Assembly (NCBI GenBank): GCA_015490435.1
Contig: WFXV01000208.1
Span: 1 to 30,112 of the forward strand
Source: Thermaceae bacterium
GTDB taxonomy: Bacteria; Deinococcota; Deinococci; Deinococcales; Marinithermaceae
Reading direction: 5' to 3'
Length of the DNA stretch: 30,112 nt
Shown: positions 6,236-14,484 of the stretch, piece after piece
Layout: each line of letters begins with the position of its first letter
How positions within the stretch are numbered: the stretch's first letter is position 1
Position numbers and translations under genes: made by a program
The notes under the pieces: model-generated
What the model was told of the DNA's origin: nothing
Database searches by the model: none
The model's input: only the letters and a program-made list of their open reading frames with translations

Positions 6236-8121
6236 AGACCGAGCGGCTCACGACAGCCCAGGCGCTCGTCCGCTTTCTCTCGGCGCAGTTCGCCGAGCAG
6301 GACGGCAGGCGGGAGCGGCTCGTCCAGGGCGTTTTGGGGATCTTCGGGCACGGTCAGGTGGCGGGGCTCGGGGTCGCGCTCGCCGAGCGACCCGACCTCC
6401 TCCGCTACTACCGGGTCCAAAACGAGCAGGCCGGCGTGCACACGGCGATCGCCTTCGCCAAGCACAAAAGGCGTCGGGCGACGCTGGCGGTGACCAGCTC
6501 GATCGGACCCGGGGCCAGCAACATGCTCACCGGGGCGGCCGCGGCCACGGTGAACCGGCTCCCCGTGCTGCTCCTCCCCTCCGACTACTTCGCAAACCGC
6601 ATCCCCGACCCCGTGCTGCAGCAGCTCGAGCACCCCACCCTCCACGACGCCAGCGTGAACGACGCCTTCCGGCCGCTTTCGCGCTTTTTCACCCGGATCT
6701 CCCGCCCCGAGCAGCTGCTCGACGCCCTCCCCCACGCGATGCGGGTGCTCACCGACCCGGTGGAAACGGGGGCGGTGGTGATCAGCCTCCCCGAGGACGT
6801 CCAAGCCGAGGCCTTCGACTGGCCAGCCGAGTTCTTCGCCCCGCGCCTTTGGCGCATCCGCCGGCCGCCCCCGGAACCGGCCGCGCTCGAGCGGGCGGTG
6901 CGCCTCATCAAAGAATCCAAGCGGCCCTTGATCGTTGCCGGCGGCGGCGTGCGCTACAGCGAGGCCGAAGAGGCTCTCGCCCGCTTCGCCGAAGCCTTCG
7001 GCATCCCGGTCGCCGAGAGCCAGGCGGGCAAGGGCGCCCTGCCCACGGACCACCCCTGGAACGTGGGCCCGGTGGGGGCGAACGGGGGCCTGGCGGCGAA
7101 TGTCCTCGCCCGCGAGGCCGACCTGGTGCTGGCGGTGGGGACCCGGCTCGGCGACTTCGTCACCGCCTCGAAGACCGCCTTCCAAAACCCAAAAGTGCGC
7201 TTCGTGGGGATCAATGTCGCCCCCTTCGACGCGGCCAAGCTCGGCGGCCTCATGCTGGTGGCCGACGCCCGAGCGGGCCTTTCCGCGCTCATGGAGGTGC
7301 TCGAGCGGGCCGGCTATCCCGGCACCGAGCCCGCCTACCGCGAGGAGGTCGCGCGAGAGAAGGCCAAGTGGGAAGCCGAGGTCTCCCGGCTCACCGCGCC
7401 GGGCGAGGGGCCGCTCAGCCAGGCCCAGGTGATCGGGGTGGCGAACCGGGTCTATAGCGAGGAGGCGGTGGTGATCTCGGCGGCGGGGAGCCTGCCGGGC
7501 GACCTCCTGAAGCTCTGGCGCACGAGGAACCCGCTAGGCTACCACCTGGAATACGGCTACTCGACGATGGGCTACGAGGTCGCCGCCGGGCTCGGCGTGG
7601 CCCTCGCCGACCCCGGGGCCGAGGTACTCGTGATGGTCGGGGACGGCTCCTACCTGATGATGAACTCCGAGATCGTCACCGCCGTCGCCGAGGGGCTTTC
7701 GTTCACCATCCTCTTGATCGAGAACCAGGGCTTCCAGTCGATCCACGGCCTGCAGCGGTCGGTGGGAAGCCCCTCTTTTGGCAACGAGCGGCGCTTTAGA
7801 AACCCCGAGACCGGCCTCCTGGACGGGCCGGTGGTCCCGGTGGACTTCGCCGCCCACGCTGCCAGCATGGGGGCGAAGACCTGGCGGGCAAAGACGGCGG
7901 CTGAGCTCGAGGCCGCCCTCAGGGAAGCCCGGAAGGCCTCCGGCGTCCGGCTGGTGGTGGCCGAGGTCGACCCCGAGGCCCGCGTCCCCAGCTTCGAGGG
8001 CTGGTGGGACGTGCCGGTACCCGAGACCAGCGCGTTCGAGAGCGTGAACGAGGCGAGGAAGGCCTACCAGGAGGCCCGGCGCCGCCAGCGCCCGGTCTTC
8101 CCCCCGGCGGAGGAAGCATGA
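6232..8121 (+). CDS. iolD: IolD, trihydroxycyclohexane-1,2-dione hydrolase
   Basis: A 629-residue thiamine-diphosphate enzyme, the usual length for IolD. It opens the ring of 3D-(3,5/4)-trihydroxycyclohexane-1,2-dione with water, giving 5-deoxy-D-glucuronate. The N-terminal Pyr domain carries the conserved GIFGHGQVAGLG and the ThDP-activating glutamate Glu65 in VQNEQAGVH. A central domain (about 220-370) follows, and the C-terminal PP domain holds the Mg-ThDP motif from GDG (470-472) to ENQGF. It starts with GTG 6232 behind AGGAGG (6221-6226), overlapping the leader ORF by 4 nt, and its TGA overlaps the iolE ATG by 4 nt. Its presence marks this as a true inositol cluster rather than a generic sugar operon. 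Confidence 0.96.
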   Translation: MKTERLTTAQALVRFLSAQFAEQDGRRERLVQGVLGIFGHGQVAGLGVALAERPDLLRYYRVQNEQAGVHTAIAFAKHKRRRATLAVTSSIGPGASNMLTGAAAATVNRLPVLLLPSDYFANRIPDPVLQQLEHPTLHDASVNDAFRPLSRFFTRISRPEQLLDALPHAMRVLTDPVETGAVVISLPEDVQAEAFDWPAEFFAPRLWRIRRPPPEPAALERAVRLIKESKRPLIVAGGGVRYSEAEEALARFAEAFGIPVAESQAGKGALPTDHPWNVGPVGANGGLAANVLAREADLVLAVGTRLGDFVTASKTAFQNPKVRFVGINVAPFDAAKLGGLMLVADARAGLSALMEVLERAGYPGTEPAYREEVAREKAKWEAEVSRLTAPGEGPLSQAQVIGVANRVYSEEAVVISAAGSLPGDLLKLWRTRNPLGYHLEYGYSTMGYEVAAGLGVALADPGAEVLVMVGDGSYLMMNSEIVTAVAEGLSFTILLIENQGFQSIHGLQRSVGSPSFGNERRFRNPETGLLDGPVVPVDFAAHAASMGAKTWRAKTAAELEAALREARKASGVRLVVAEVDPEARVPSFEGWWDVPVPETSAFESVNEARKAYQEARRRQRPVFPPAEEA

Positions 8122-9011
8122 AGATCGCCACCAGCCCCATCAACTGGAACAACGAGGACGTCCCCGACTACCGCCCCTGGATCCCCTACCCCAAAATCCT
8201 GGACGAGATCCAAAGGGCGGGCTACCGGGCCATCGAATGGTCAAAAAGCCTCCCCGAGGACCCCGAGCGGCTGAAGGCCGACCTCGAGGCCCGCGGCATC
8301 CGCCTGGTTGGCGCCTTCGTCGCCCTCGAGCTCAAGGACCCAAGCCGCCACCCGGCCGAGATCGCCCGGGCGCTGGAAAAAGCCCGCTTCCTCCACGCGC
8401 TCGGCGCGCGGCACCTGGTGGTGGCCGACGCCGGCGACCCCGCCCGCCGGGCCGCAGCCGGCTACGTCGGCCCGGAGCTCGCCCTCACCGAGGAACAGCT
8501 CGCCGCCCTCGCCGAGGGGCTCGAGGCCCTCGCCGAACGGCTCGAGGAACTCGGGATGGCGCTCGTCTTCCACAACCACGTGGGCACCTACGTCGAGACC
8601 GGGGAGGAGATCGCCCGCCTGCTCGAGGCCACCGACCCCGACCGGGTGGGCTGGTGTCTGGACACCGGCCACCTGGTCTACGGCGGCGGCGACCTGCTCG
8701 CGCTGCTTTCCCGCTTCGCCCCCCGGGTCCGCTACCTGCACCTAAAGGACGTGGACCCGGCCGTGCTCGCCCGGGCCCGGGCCGAGGGATGGAGCTTCGA
8801 AGACGCCCTCCGCCACTACATCTTCGCCCCCCTCGGCGAGGGGATGGTGCCGCTCAAGGAAGTCCTCCGAAAGATCCTGGAAAGCGGCTACGACGGCTGG
8901 GCGGTAATCGAGCAGGACACCACCCCGAAAGACCCCACCGAGACCGCCCGGGAAAACCGCGCGCGCCTCGAAGCCCTGCTCAGGGAGCTCGGCCATGACG
9001 CGGCGCTATAG
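8118..9011 (+). CDS. iolE: IolE, inosose dehydratase
   Basis: A 297-residue TIM-barrel protein of the AP-endonuclease-2/xylose-isomerase-like superfamily. It dehydrates scyllo-inosose to the trihydroxycyclohexane dione used by IolD, with a divalent metal. The N-terminus MKIATSPINWNNEDVPD is the hallmark of IolE. Metal-site segments are visible in FHNHVGTYVET, GWCLDTGHLVYGG, YLHLKDVDP and the glutamate of WAVIEQD. The frame is open further upstream (to 8004), but ATG 8118 is chosen because of that N-terminus, the GGAGG at 8109-8113 and the 4-nt ATGA overlap with iolD. The 3' end overlaps the following dehydrogenase gene by 17 nt. Confidence 0.96.
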   Translation: MKIATSPINWNNEDVPDYRPWIPYPKILDEIQRAGYRAIEWSKSLPEDPERLKADLEARGIRLVGAFVALELKDPSRHPAEIARALEKARFLHALGARHLVVADAGDPARRAAAGYVGPELALTEEQLAALAEGLEALAERLEELGMALVFHNHVGTYVETGEEIARLLEATDPDRVGWCLDTGHLVYGGGDLLALLSRFAPRVRYLHLKDVDPAVLARARAEGWSFEDALRHYIFAPLGEGMVPLKEVLRKILESGYDGWAVIEQDTTPKDPTETARENRARLEALLRELGHDAAL

Positions 9012-10050
9012 CATCGCCCTCATCCCCGGGGACGGGATCGGCAAAGAGGTGATCCCGGAGGGGGTGCGCGTCCTAGCGTCCCTCGCCCGCCGGCACGGCT
9101 TTTTCCTCGACTTCACTGAGTACCCCTACGGCACCGACTACTACGTGGCCCACGGGGTGATGATCCCGGAGGAGGGTTTCGCCGCCCTCCAAAAGCACGA
9201 CGCGATCTACCTGGGCGCGGTCGGCGACCCCCGGAAGGCCCCCGACCACGTCACCCTCCGGGGTCTCCTCATCCCCCTGCGCCAGCGCTTCGACCTCTAC
9301 GTGAACCTGCGGCCGGCCCGGGCGCTAAGAGGGGTGCCCACCCCGCTCAAAGGGGACCCGCCCTTCGACTTCGAGGTGGTGCGGGAGAACGCCGAGGGGG
9401 AGTACGCCGGCGCCGGCGGCGTGCTCGCGGACGAGGTCGCGGTCCAGACCGCGATCTTCACCCGGCGGGGCACCGAGCGGATCGCCCGCTACGCCCTCGA
9501 GCGCGCCCGCGCCCGGCGCCGAAACCTGGTCGTCGCCACCAAGTCGAACGCGCTGCAGCACGGCCTCGTCTTCTGGGACCGGGTGATCCGGGAGGTGGCC
9601 CGGGACTACCCAGAGGTGAACCTCCGCTTCATGCACGCCGACGCGCTGGCAGCGGCGATGGTAAAGGACCCCCTGGCCTTCGACGTGATCCTCGCCACCA
9701 ACCTGCTCGGGGACCTGCTCACCGACCTCGCCGGCGCCCTCCAGGGGAGCCTCGGCATCCCGGCGAGCGCCAACCTGAACCCCGAGCGGCGCTACCCCTC
9801 GATGTTCGAGCCGGTGCACGGCTCGGCCCCGGACATCGCCGGCAAGGGGATCGCGAACCCCATCGCCACCTTCTGGGCGGGGGCGATGATGCTCGAGTTC
9901 TTGGGCGAGGCCGAGGCCGCCCGGGAGCTCATGGAAGCCGTCGAGGCGGTGACCGCCGAGGGCCGGGTCAAGACCCCCGACCTCGGGGGCACCGCCACCA
10001 CCCGCGAGGTCACCGAAGCGGTGCTCAGCAAGCTGGGGGTGAGCGCATGA
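8995..10050 (+). CDS. Beta-decarboxylating dehydrogenase of the D-malate/tartrate dehydrogenase type
   Basis: A 351-residue NAD enzyme of the isopropylmalate/isocitrate dehydrogenase family. Catalytic positions line up with isopropylmalate dehydrogenase: Arg96, Arg106, Arg130, Tyr137, Lys183, Asp216, Asp240 and Asp244. The sequence type (VGDPRKAPDHVTLRGLL, NLRPAR, RENAEGEYAG, FEPVHGSAPDIAGKGIANPI) is that of tartrate dehydrogenase/DmlA rather than LeuB. DmlA-type enzymes convert D-malate to pyruvate and CO2, and many also act on tartrate or 3-isopropylmalate. The gene sits between iolE and the transketolase genes with overlaps of 17 and 4 nt, so it is surely co-expressed with inositol catabolism. 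No such enzyme belongs to the classical iol pathway. The role as last step of a D-malate branch is my inference. Confidence 0.88.
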   Translation: MTRRYSIALIPGDGIGKEVIPEGVRVLASLARRHGFFLDFTEYPYGTDYYVAHGVMIPEEGFAALQKHDAIYLGAVGDPRKAPDHVTLRGLLIPLRQRFDLYVNLRPARALRGVPTPLKGDPPFDFEVVRENAEGEYAGAGGVLADEVAVQTAIFTRRGTERIARYALERARARRRNLVVATKSNALQHGLVFWDRVIREVARDYPEVNLRFMHADALAAAMVKDPLAFDVILATNLLGDLLTDLAGALQGSLGIPASANLNPERRYPSMFEPVHGSAPDIAGKGIANPIATFWAGAMMLEFLGEAEAARELMEAVEAVTAEGRVKTPDLGGTATTREVTEAVLSKLGVSA

Positions 10051-10922
10051 TCCTCTCCGAGGCCGAAAGACAAGAGCTCGAACGCATCGCCAAAAAGGTG
10101 CGCTACCTCATCCTGCGCACCGTCCAGCACTCGGGGGCGGGGCACATCGGAGGGCCGCTTTCGGCGGTGGAGCTCTTGGTGGCGCTTTACTTCAAGGCCC
10201 TCCGGATCGACCCGAAAAACCCCACCTGGGAAGATCGCGACCGCTTCATCCTCTCCAAGGGCCACGCCGCCGTCGGGCTCTACGCGGTAATGGCGCTCCG
10301 GGGATTTTTCCCCTTGGAGGAGCTCCTCACCTTCGACAAGGGCGGCTCGCGCCTCCAGGGCCACCCGGACATGACCCGGCTCCCGGGACTCGACATGTCC
10401 TCGGGCTCGCTCGGCCAGGGGCTTTCCCCCGGGGTGGGCTACGCTTTGGGCGCGCGGCGCCTCGGCAAAGACTTCCACACCTTCGTGCTTTTAGGCGACG
10501 GCGAGCTCCAGGAGGGGATGGTCTGGGAGGCGGTGCACACCGCCCGCCGCTACGAGCTCGGCAACCTCACCGCCATCCTCGACTACAACGGGCTGCAGCA
10601 GTACGGCTGGCGGGGGGCCGGCCGCGGGGACCGGAAGGACCCCTGGGAGGGGCTGCCGCCGGCGCGGCTCTTCGCCGCCTTCGACTGGCGGGTGATCGAG
10701 ATCGACGGCCACGACTTCGACGAGATCCTCGCCGCCCTCACGCTCGCGAGGAAGGAGGCGAGGGGCCCCCGCCCCACCGCGATCGTCGCCTACACCCTGA
10801 AGGGCAAGGGCCTTTCCTTCACCGGGGGGAAGCACGCCTGGCACTCCAAGGTCCCGAGCGAGGAGGACGTGCGCCGGGCGATCGAGGAGCTCGGCCTTTC
10901 CCCCGAGGAGGTGCCGCTATGA
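10047..10922 (+). CDS. Transketolase, N-terminal (ThDP PP-domain) subunit
   Basis: 291 residues, covering the first of the two halves of a transketolase. ThDP/substrate contacts are visible in HSGAGHIGGPLSAVE (His33), SKGHAAVGLYA (His73) and GSLGQGLSPGVG. The Mg-ThDP motif runs from GDGE (150-153) to Asn181 in ILDYNGLQQYG. Transketolase moves a two-carbon ketol unit from a ketose to an aldose. Two-gene transketolases are known in archaea and in special sugar pathways such as sulfoquinovose (SqwGH) and apulose (AptAB) degradation. ATG 10047 overlaps the upstream stop by 4 nt and the stop overlaps the C-terminal subunit gene by 4 nt. Its place inside the iol operon, where kinase IolC and aldolase IolJ are expected, is the notable point. 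Confidence 0.94.
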   Translation: MILSEAERQELERIAKKVRYLILRTVQHSGAGHIGGPLSAVELLVALYFKALRIDPKNPTWEDRDRFILSKGHAAVGLYAVMALRGFFPLEELLTFDKGGSRLQGHPDMTRLPGLDMSSGSLGQGLSPGVGYALGARRLGKDFHTFVLLGDGELQEGMVWEAVHTARRYELGNLTAILDYNGLQQYGWRGAGRGDRKDPWEGLPPARLFAAFDWRVIEIDGHDFDEILAALTLARKEARGPRPTAIVAYTLKGKGLSFTGGKHAWHSKVPSEEDVRRAIEELGLSPEEVPL

Positions 10923-11851
10923 GGGAAGTCGCGCTCCGGGAGGTCTTCGGCGAGACCCTGGTGGAGCTCGGCGAGGCCTACCCCAACCTGCTCGTCTTGG
11001 ACGGCGACCTCGCCAACTCCACCAAGGCCGACAAGTTCGAGGCCGCCTTCCCCGACCGCTTCCTCGAGATGGGGATCGCGGAGCAGAACATGGTCGGGGT
11101 GGCAGCGGGGCTCGCCCACCTCGGCTTCATTCCCTGGCTCTCCTCGTTCACCGTCTTCTTCACCCACCGGGCGGCGGATCCCCTGCGGATGCTGGTGGCC
11201 CAGACCAAGGCCAACGTCAAGATCGGCGCCGCCTACTCCGGGCTCCTCACCGGCTACACCGGCAAGACCCACCAGGACGTCGAGGACCTGGCGATCGTCC
11301 GGGCGATGCCGGAGATGGTGGTGCTCGCGCCCTTGGACGCGGTCGAGGCCCGGGCGATGATGCACTGGGCCACCGCCCACGAGGGGCCGGTCTACCTCCG
11401 GCTCACCCGGGACCCGAGCCCGGTGGTGCTCCCCGAGGATTACCGGTTCGAGCCCGGAAGGGTGCTCGAGCTCAAGCCCGGCCGCGACCTCGCCCTGGTG
11501 GGCACCGGGGTGCAAAGCGCCCGGCTCCTCGAGGCCGCCCGGCTTCTTTCGGCCGAGGGAATCGAGGCCGGGGTCTACCACGCGGGCGCGATCAAGCCCT
11601 TGGACGAGGAAGAACTGGTGAATAAGCTTCGGCCCTACCCCAAGGTATTCACCGCCGAGGAGCACTCGATCTACGGCGGGCTCGGGGGGCTCGTGGCCGA
11701 GGTGCTCGGCGCGCACGACCCGAAGCCCGTGGTCCGGATCGGGATCCCCGACGTCTGGGGCGAGTCCGCCCCCAACGATTGGCTGCTCGACCACTACGGC
11801 CTCTCCCCCCGCCGGGTGGCTGAGCGGGTCCTAAAGGAGGTGAAAGGATGA
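10919..11851 (+). CDS. Transketolase, C-terminal (Pyr domain plus C-domain) subunit
   Basis: 310 residues forming the second half of the split transketolase. The Pyr domain starts with LVLDGDLANSTK and holds the essential ThDP-activating Glu55 in MGIAEQNMVGVAAGLA. The substrate-channel loop reads SGLLTGYTGKTHQDVEDLA with the conserved THQ. The C-terminal domain spans about 190-310 (ALVGTGVQ, EEHSIYGGLGG, IGIPDVWG). It works only as a complex with the preceding gene product. ATG 10919 overlaps that gene by 4 nt and the stop overlaps iolG by 4 nt. The acceptor-phosphate and donor residues cannot be assigned by eye. I propose 5-dehydro-2-deoxygluconate as donor; an ordinary pentose-phosphate role remains possible. 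Confidence 0.94.
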   Translation: MREVALREVFGETLVELGEAYPNLLVLDGDLANSTKADKFEAAFPDRFLEMGIAEQNMVGVAAGLAHLGFIPWLSSFTVFFTHRAADPLRMLVAQTKANVKIGAAYSGLLTGYTGKTHQDVEDLAIVRAMPEMVVLAPLDAVEARAMMHWATAHEGPVYLRLTRDPSPVVLPEDYRFEPGRVLELKPGRDLALVGTGVQSARLLEAARLLSAEGIEAGVYHAGAIKPLDEEELVNKLRPYPKVFTAEEHSIYGGLGGLVAEVLGAHDPKPVVRIGIPDVWGESAPNDWLLDHYGLSPRRVAERVLKEVKG

Positions 11852-12858
11852 AACGTCTCGGCATCGCCCTCCTAGGCGCCGGCCGCATGGGCAAGGAGCA
11901 CGCGAAGGCCCTCGCCGGCATCCCCGAGGCCCAGGTGGTGGCGGTCGCCGACCCCCAAAAAGAGGCCCGGGAAGAAGCCCGCTTCCTCGCCCGGGCCGAG
12001 CGGGCCTACGCCGAGGCCGAGGCGGCGATCGCCGACCCCGCGGTCGAGGCGGTGGTGATCGTCACCCCCACCAACACCCACGCGGCCCTGATCGAGGCCG
12101 CCGCGAAGGCGAAAAAAGCGATCTTCGCCGAAAAACCGGTGGCCCTCACCCTTGCCGAGACCGAGCGGGCGCTGGCCGCGGTAAGGGAGGCCGGGGTGCC
12201 CTTCCAGATCGGCTTCCAGCGCCGCTACGACCCCGCCTATGTCCGCGCCCGAAGGCTCCTCGACGAGGGCGCGGTGGGCCGGGTGGACCAGTTCCGGGCG
12301 GTGGGGCGCGATCCCGCCCCGCCCCCGCTTTCCTACCTGGAAAAAAGCGGCGGGCTTTTCCTCGACATGGCGATCCACGACTACGACCTGGCCCGCTTCC
12401 TGGTGGGCGAGGTGGCGCGGGTCCAGGCCTTTGGTGCGGTCCGGGTGGACCCCGAGATCGGCCGAATCGGCGACGTGGACACCGCGATCACCCTGCTCTT
12501 CTTCGAGAACGGGGCCCAGGGCGTGGTGGAAAACAGCCGCCGGTCGGTCTACGGCTACGACATCCGCACCGAGGTCTTCGGCGAGGGCGGCAAGGTGGTG
12601 GTGGACGCGGTACCCAAGACCCCCACCTGGCGCTTCCGGGAGGGCGGGTTCGAGGCCGACCACTACCACTTCTTCATGGACCGCTTCAAGGAGGCCTACC
12701 GGGCCGAGCTCGAGGCCTTCGTAGAAGCGGTGCTTTCGGGCCGGACGCCGACCCCCGGCCCCGAGGACGCCCTCGCCGCGCTAAAGATCGCCCTGGCGGC
12801 GACGAAGAGCCACCGCGAGGGCCGGCCGGTCGCGATCTCGGAGGTGCAGGATGCCTGA
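11848..12858 (+). CDS. iolG: IolG, inositol 2-dehydrogenase
   Basis: A 336-residue Gfo/Idh/MocA oxidoreductase. It oxidises myo-inositol at C2 to scyllo-inosose with NAD, the first step of the pathway. The NAD-binding GAGRMG is at 10-15, AEKPVAL supplies the catalytic Lys96, and GGLFLDMAIHDYDLARFL gives Asp173 and His177, the conserved acid/base pair of this family. Length and motifs agree with bacterial IolG; related enzymes act on scyllo- or chiro-inositol, and side activity is possible. ATG 11848 overlaps the transketolase stop by 4 nt; a GGAGG lies upstream at 11836-11840. The 3' end overlaps iolB by 8 nt. Confidence 0.93.
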   Translation: MKRLGIALLGAGRMGKEHAKALAGIPEAQVVAVADPQKEAREEARFLARAERAYAEAEAAIADPAVEAVVIVTPTNTHAALIEAAAKAKKAIFAEKPVALTLAETERALAAVREAGVPFQIGFQRRYDPAYVRARRLLDEGAVGRVDQFRAVGRDPAPPPLSYLEKSGGLFLDMAIHDYDLARFLVGEVARVQAFGAVRVDPEIGRIGDVDTAITLLFFENGAQGVVENSRRSVYGYDIRTEVFGEGGKVVVDAVPKTPTWRFREGGFEADHYHFFMDRFKEAYRAELEAFVEAVLSGRTPTPGPEDALAALKIALAATKSHREGRPVAISEVQDA

Positions 12859-13669
12859 ACTGCTCTTGAAACCGGGAGGCGCCGAGGTCAAGATCGCGGT
12901 GACGCCGGAGAGCGCGGGCTGGAAGTACCTGAGCTTTTTCGCCCTCGAGCTCAGCCCCGGCGGCCGCTACCGCTACCAAAAGGCGGGCGAGGAGACGGCG
13001 CTCGTGCCCCTTTCCGGCCGGGCCCGGATCCGCCTCGGGGACGCGGTCTTCGAAACTAGCCGAGAAAGCGTCTTCGCCGAGCTCCCCGAGGTCTTCTACG
13101 CCCCGCCCGGCACCCCGATCGAGGTAGAAGCCCTGGACGCCTTCGCCTTCGCGGTGGGAAGCGCCCCCGCCGAGGGGAAGCTCCCGCCCCGGCGGATCCT
13201 GCCCGATGAGATCCCGGTGGAGATCCGCGGCGGGGCCAACTGCACCCGGCAGATCAGCCACGTGCTCGCGCCCCCGCTCCCCGCCGAGCGCCTCCTCCTC
13301 TTCGAGGTCTACACCCCGAGCGGCAACTGGTCCTCCTGGCCGCCCCACCGCCACGACGGGCGGCTTGGCTCCCCCTACCTCGAGGAGGTCTACTACTACC
13401 AAATCGAGCCCAAAAACGGCTGGGCCGTCCAGCGGGTCTTCGCCGAGGACCTGGACGAGACGATCCGGGTCCAAGACGGCGAGGCGGTGCTCGTGCCCCG
13501 GGGCTACCACCCGGTGGCGGCGGCTCCCGGCTCCAACGTCTACTACCTCAACTACCTCGCCGGCGACGAGCGCACCACCCGGGTGGTGGACGACCCCGAG
13601 TGGGCCTGGATGCGCGAGGACTGGACGGGGCGGGCGATCCCGCTCCCGATCGGGGGGAAGCGGCGGTGA
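12851..13669 (+). CDS. iolB: IolB, 5-deoxy-glucuronate isomerase
   Basis: A 272-residue bicupin. It isomerises 5-deoxy-D-glucuronate to 5-dehydro-2-deoxy-D-gluconate, the last upper-pathway step encoded here. The second cupin shows the family's metal site: SSWPPHRHDG (His166, His168), YLEEVYYYQ (Glu178/Glu179) and PRGYHPVAAAPGSNVYYLN (His220). The N-terminal cupin starts with LLLKPGG. Length is as usual for the family. It overlaps iolG by 8 nt and the regulator gene by 4 nt. Its product would be the branch point between the classical kinase/aldolase route, absent from this operon, and the transketolase route proposed here. Confidence 0.95.
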   Translation: MPELLLKPGGAEVKIAVTPESAGWKYLSFFALELSPGGRYRYQKAGEETALVPLSGRARIRLGDAVFETSRESVFAELPEVFYAPPGTPIEVEALDAFAFAVGSAPAEGKLPPRRILPDEIPVEIRGGANCTRQISHVLAPPLPAERLLLFEVYTPSGNWSSWPPHRHDGRLGSPYLEEVYYYQIEPKNGWAVQRVFAEDLDETIRVQDGEAVLVPRGYHPVAAAPGSNVYYLNYLAGDERTTRVVDDPEWAWMREDWTGRAIPLPIGGKRR

Positions 13670-14457
13670 ACGCGGCCGAGCGGCGGGCCCGCATCCTCGA
13701 TCTCCTCTCCGAGCGCGGGGCGGTCCGCGCCGCCGAGCTCGCCCGCGCCTTCGGGGTGAGCGAGGTCACGGTGCGCAAGGACCTGGCTGCGCTCGAGGCC
13801 GAGGGGCTCTTGAAGCGGGTCCACGGCGGGGCCCTCCGCCGCCCCCGGGCGCTCTTCAACCCCTCCTTCGAGGAAAAGCGCCACCGCCAGATCGCCCAGA
13901 AACGCGCGATCGCCGAGGAAGCCCTCGCCCGCATCGAGGAAAACGACGCCATCCTGCTGGACGCGGGCACCACCACGCTGGCGCTGGCCCAGGCCCTCAA
14001 AAAGCGCTTTTCCCGCCTCTTCGTGGTGACCAACTCGGTGCCCATCGCCCTCGAGCTCGCCGGCACCCCCTTCGAGCTCGTCCTCACCGGCGGCACCGTT
14101 CGCCACCACTCGGGGGCGCTGATCGGCCCGGTGGCGGTGGCCGCGATCGAGGGCTTCCACGTGGACAAGGCCTTTCTCGGCGCCACCGGGGTCAGCCTGG
14201 AAAAGGGCTACACCACCCCGAACCCCATCGAGGCCCAGACCAAGCGGGTGATGCTGCTCTCGGCCCGGACCCGGATCGTCCTCGCCGACAGCACCAAGCT
14301 CGGCCACGCCACCCTCGCCCGCTTTGCTAAACTGGAGGAGGTCGACGAACTCATTACCGACGCCGGCGCCCCCGCCGGCTTCGTGGATCGGTTCCGCGAG
14401 CAAGGCCTGTCCTTGACCGTGGTCCACCCGGACCCGGGGAAGGCGGGCCCTGCTTGA
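13666..14457 (+). CDS. iolR: DeoR-family transcriptional regulator, probable IolR
   Basis: 263 residues. An N-terminal winged helix-turn-helix occupies about 1-58, with the DeoR signature RRARILDLLSERGAVRAAEL followed by FGVSEVTVRKDLAALEAEGLL and RVHGGAL. A C-terminal phosphosugar-binding domain follows, with DAGTTTLALAQAL, VVTNSVPIAL, LTGGTVR and DKAFLGATG. GTG 13666 is preferred over the upstream-extended frame because it overlaps the iolB stop as GTGA, lies behind a GGGGG-AAG ribosome-binding stretch, and gives the standard DeoR N-terminus. Position in the operon suggests it represses the iol genes until an intermediate binds. In Bacillus subtilis IolR the inducer is the IolC product DKG-phosphate; if this organism makes no such compound, another effector must be used. 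Confidence 0.85.
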   Translation: MNAAERRARILDLLSERGAVRAAELARAFGVSEVTVRKDLAALEAEGLLKRVHGGALRRPRALFNPSFEEKRHRQIAQKRAIAEEALARIEENDAILLDAGTTTLALAQALKKRFSRLFVVTNSVPIALELAGTPFELVLTGGTVRHHSGALIGPVAVAAIEGFHVDKAFLGATGVSLEKGYTTPNPIEAQTKRVMLLSARTRIVLADSTKLGHATLARFAKLEEVDELITDAGAPAGFVDRFREQGLSLTVVHPDPGKAGPA

Positions 14458-14484
14458 GAAAGGAAGGAAGGGAGGTTGGTGGAT

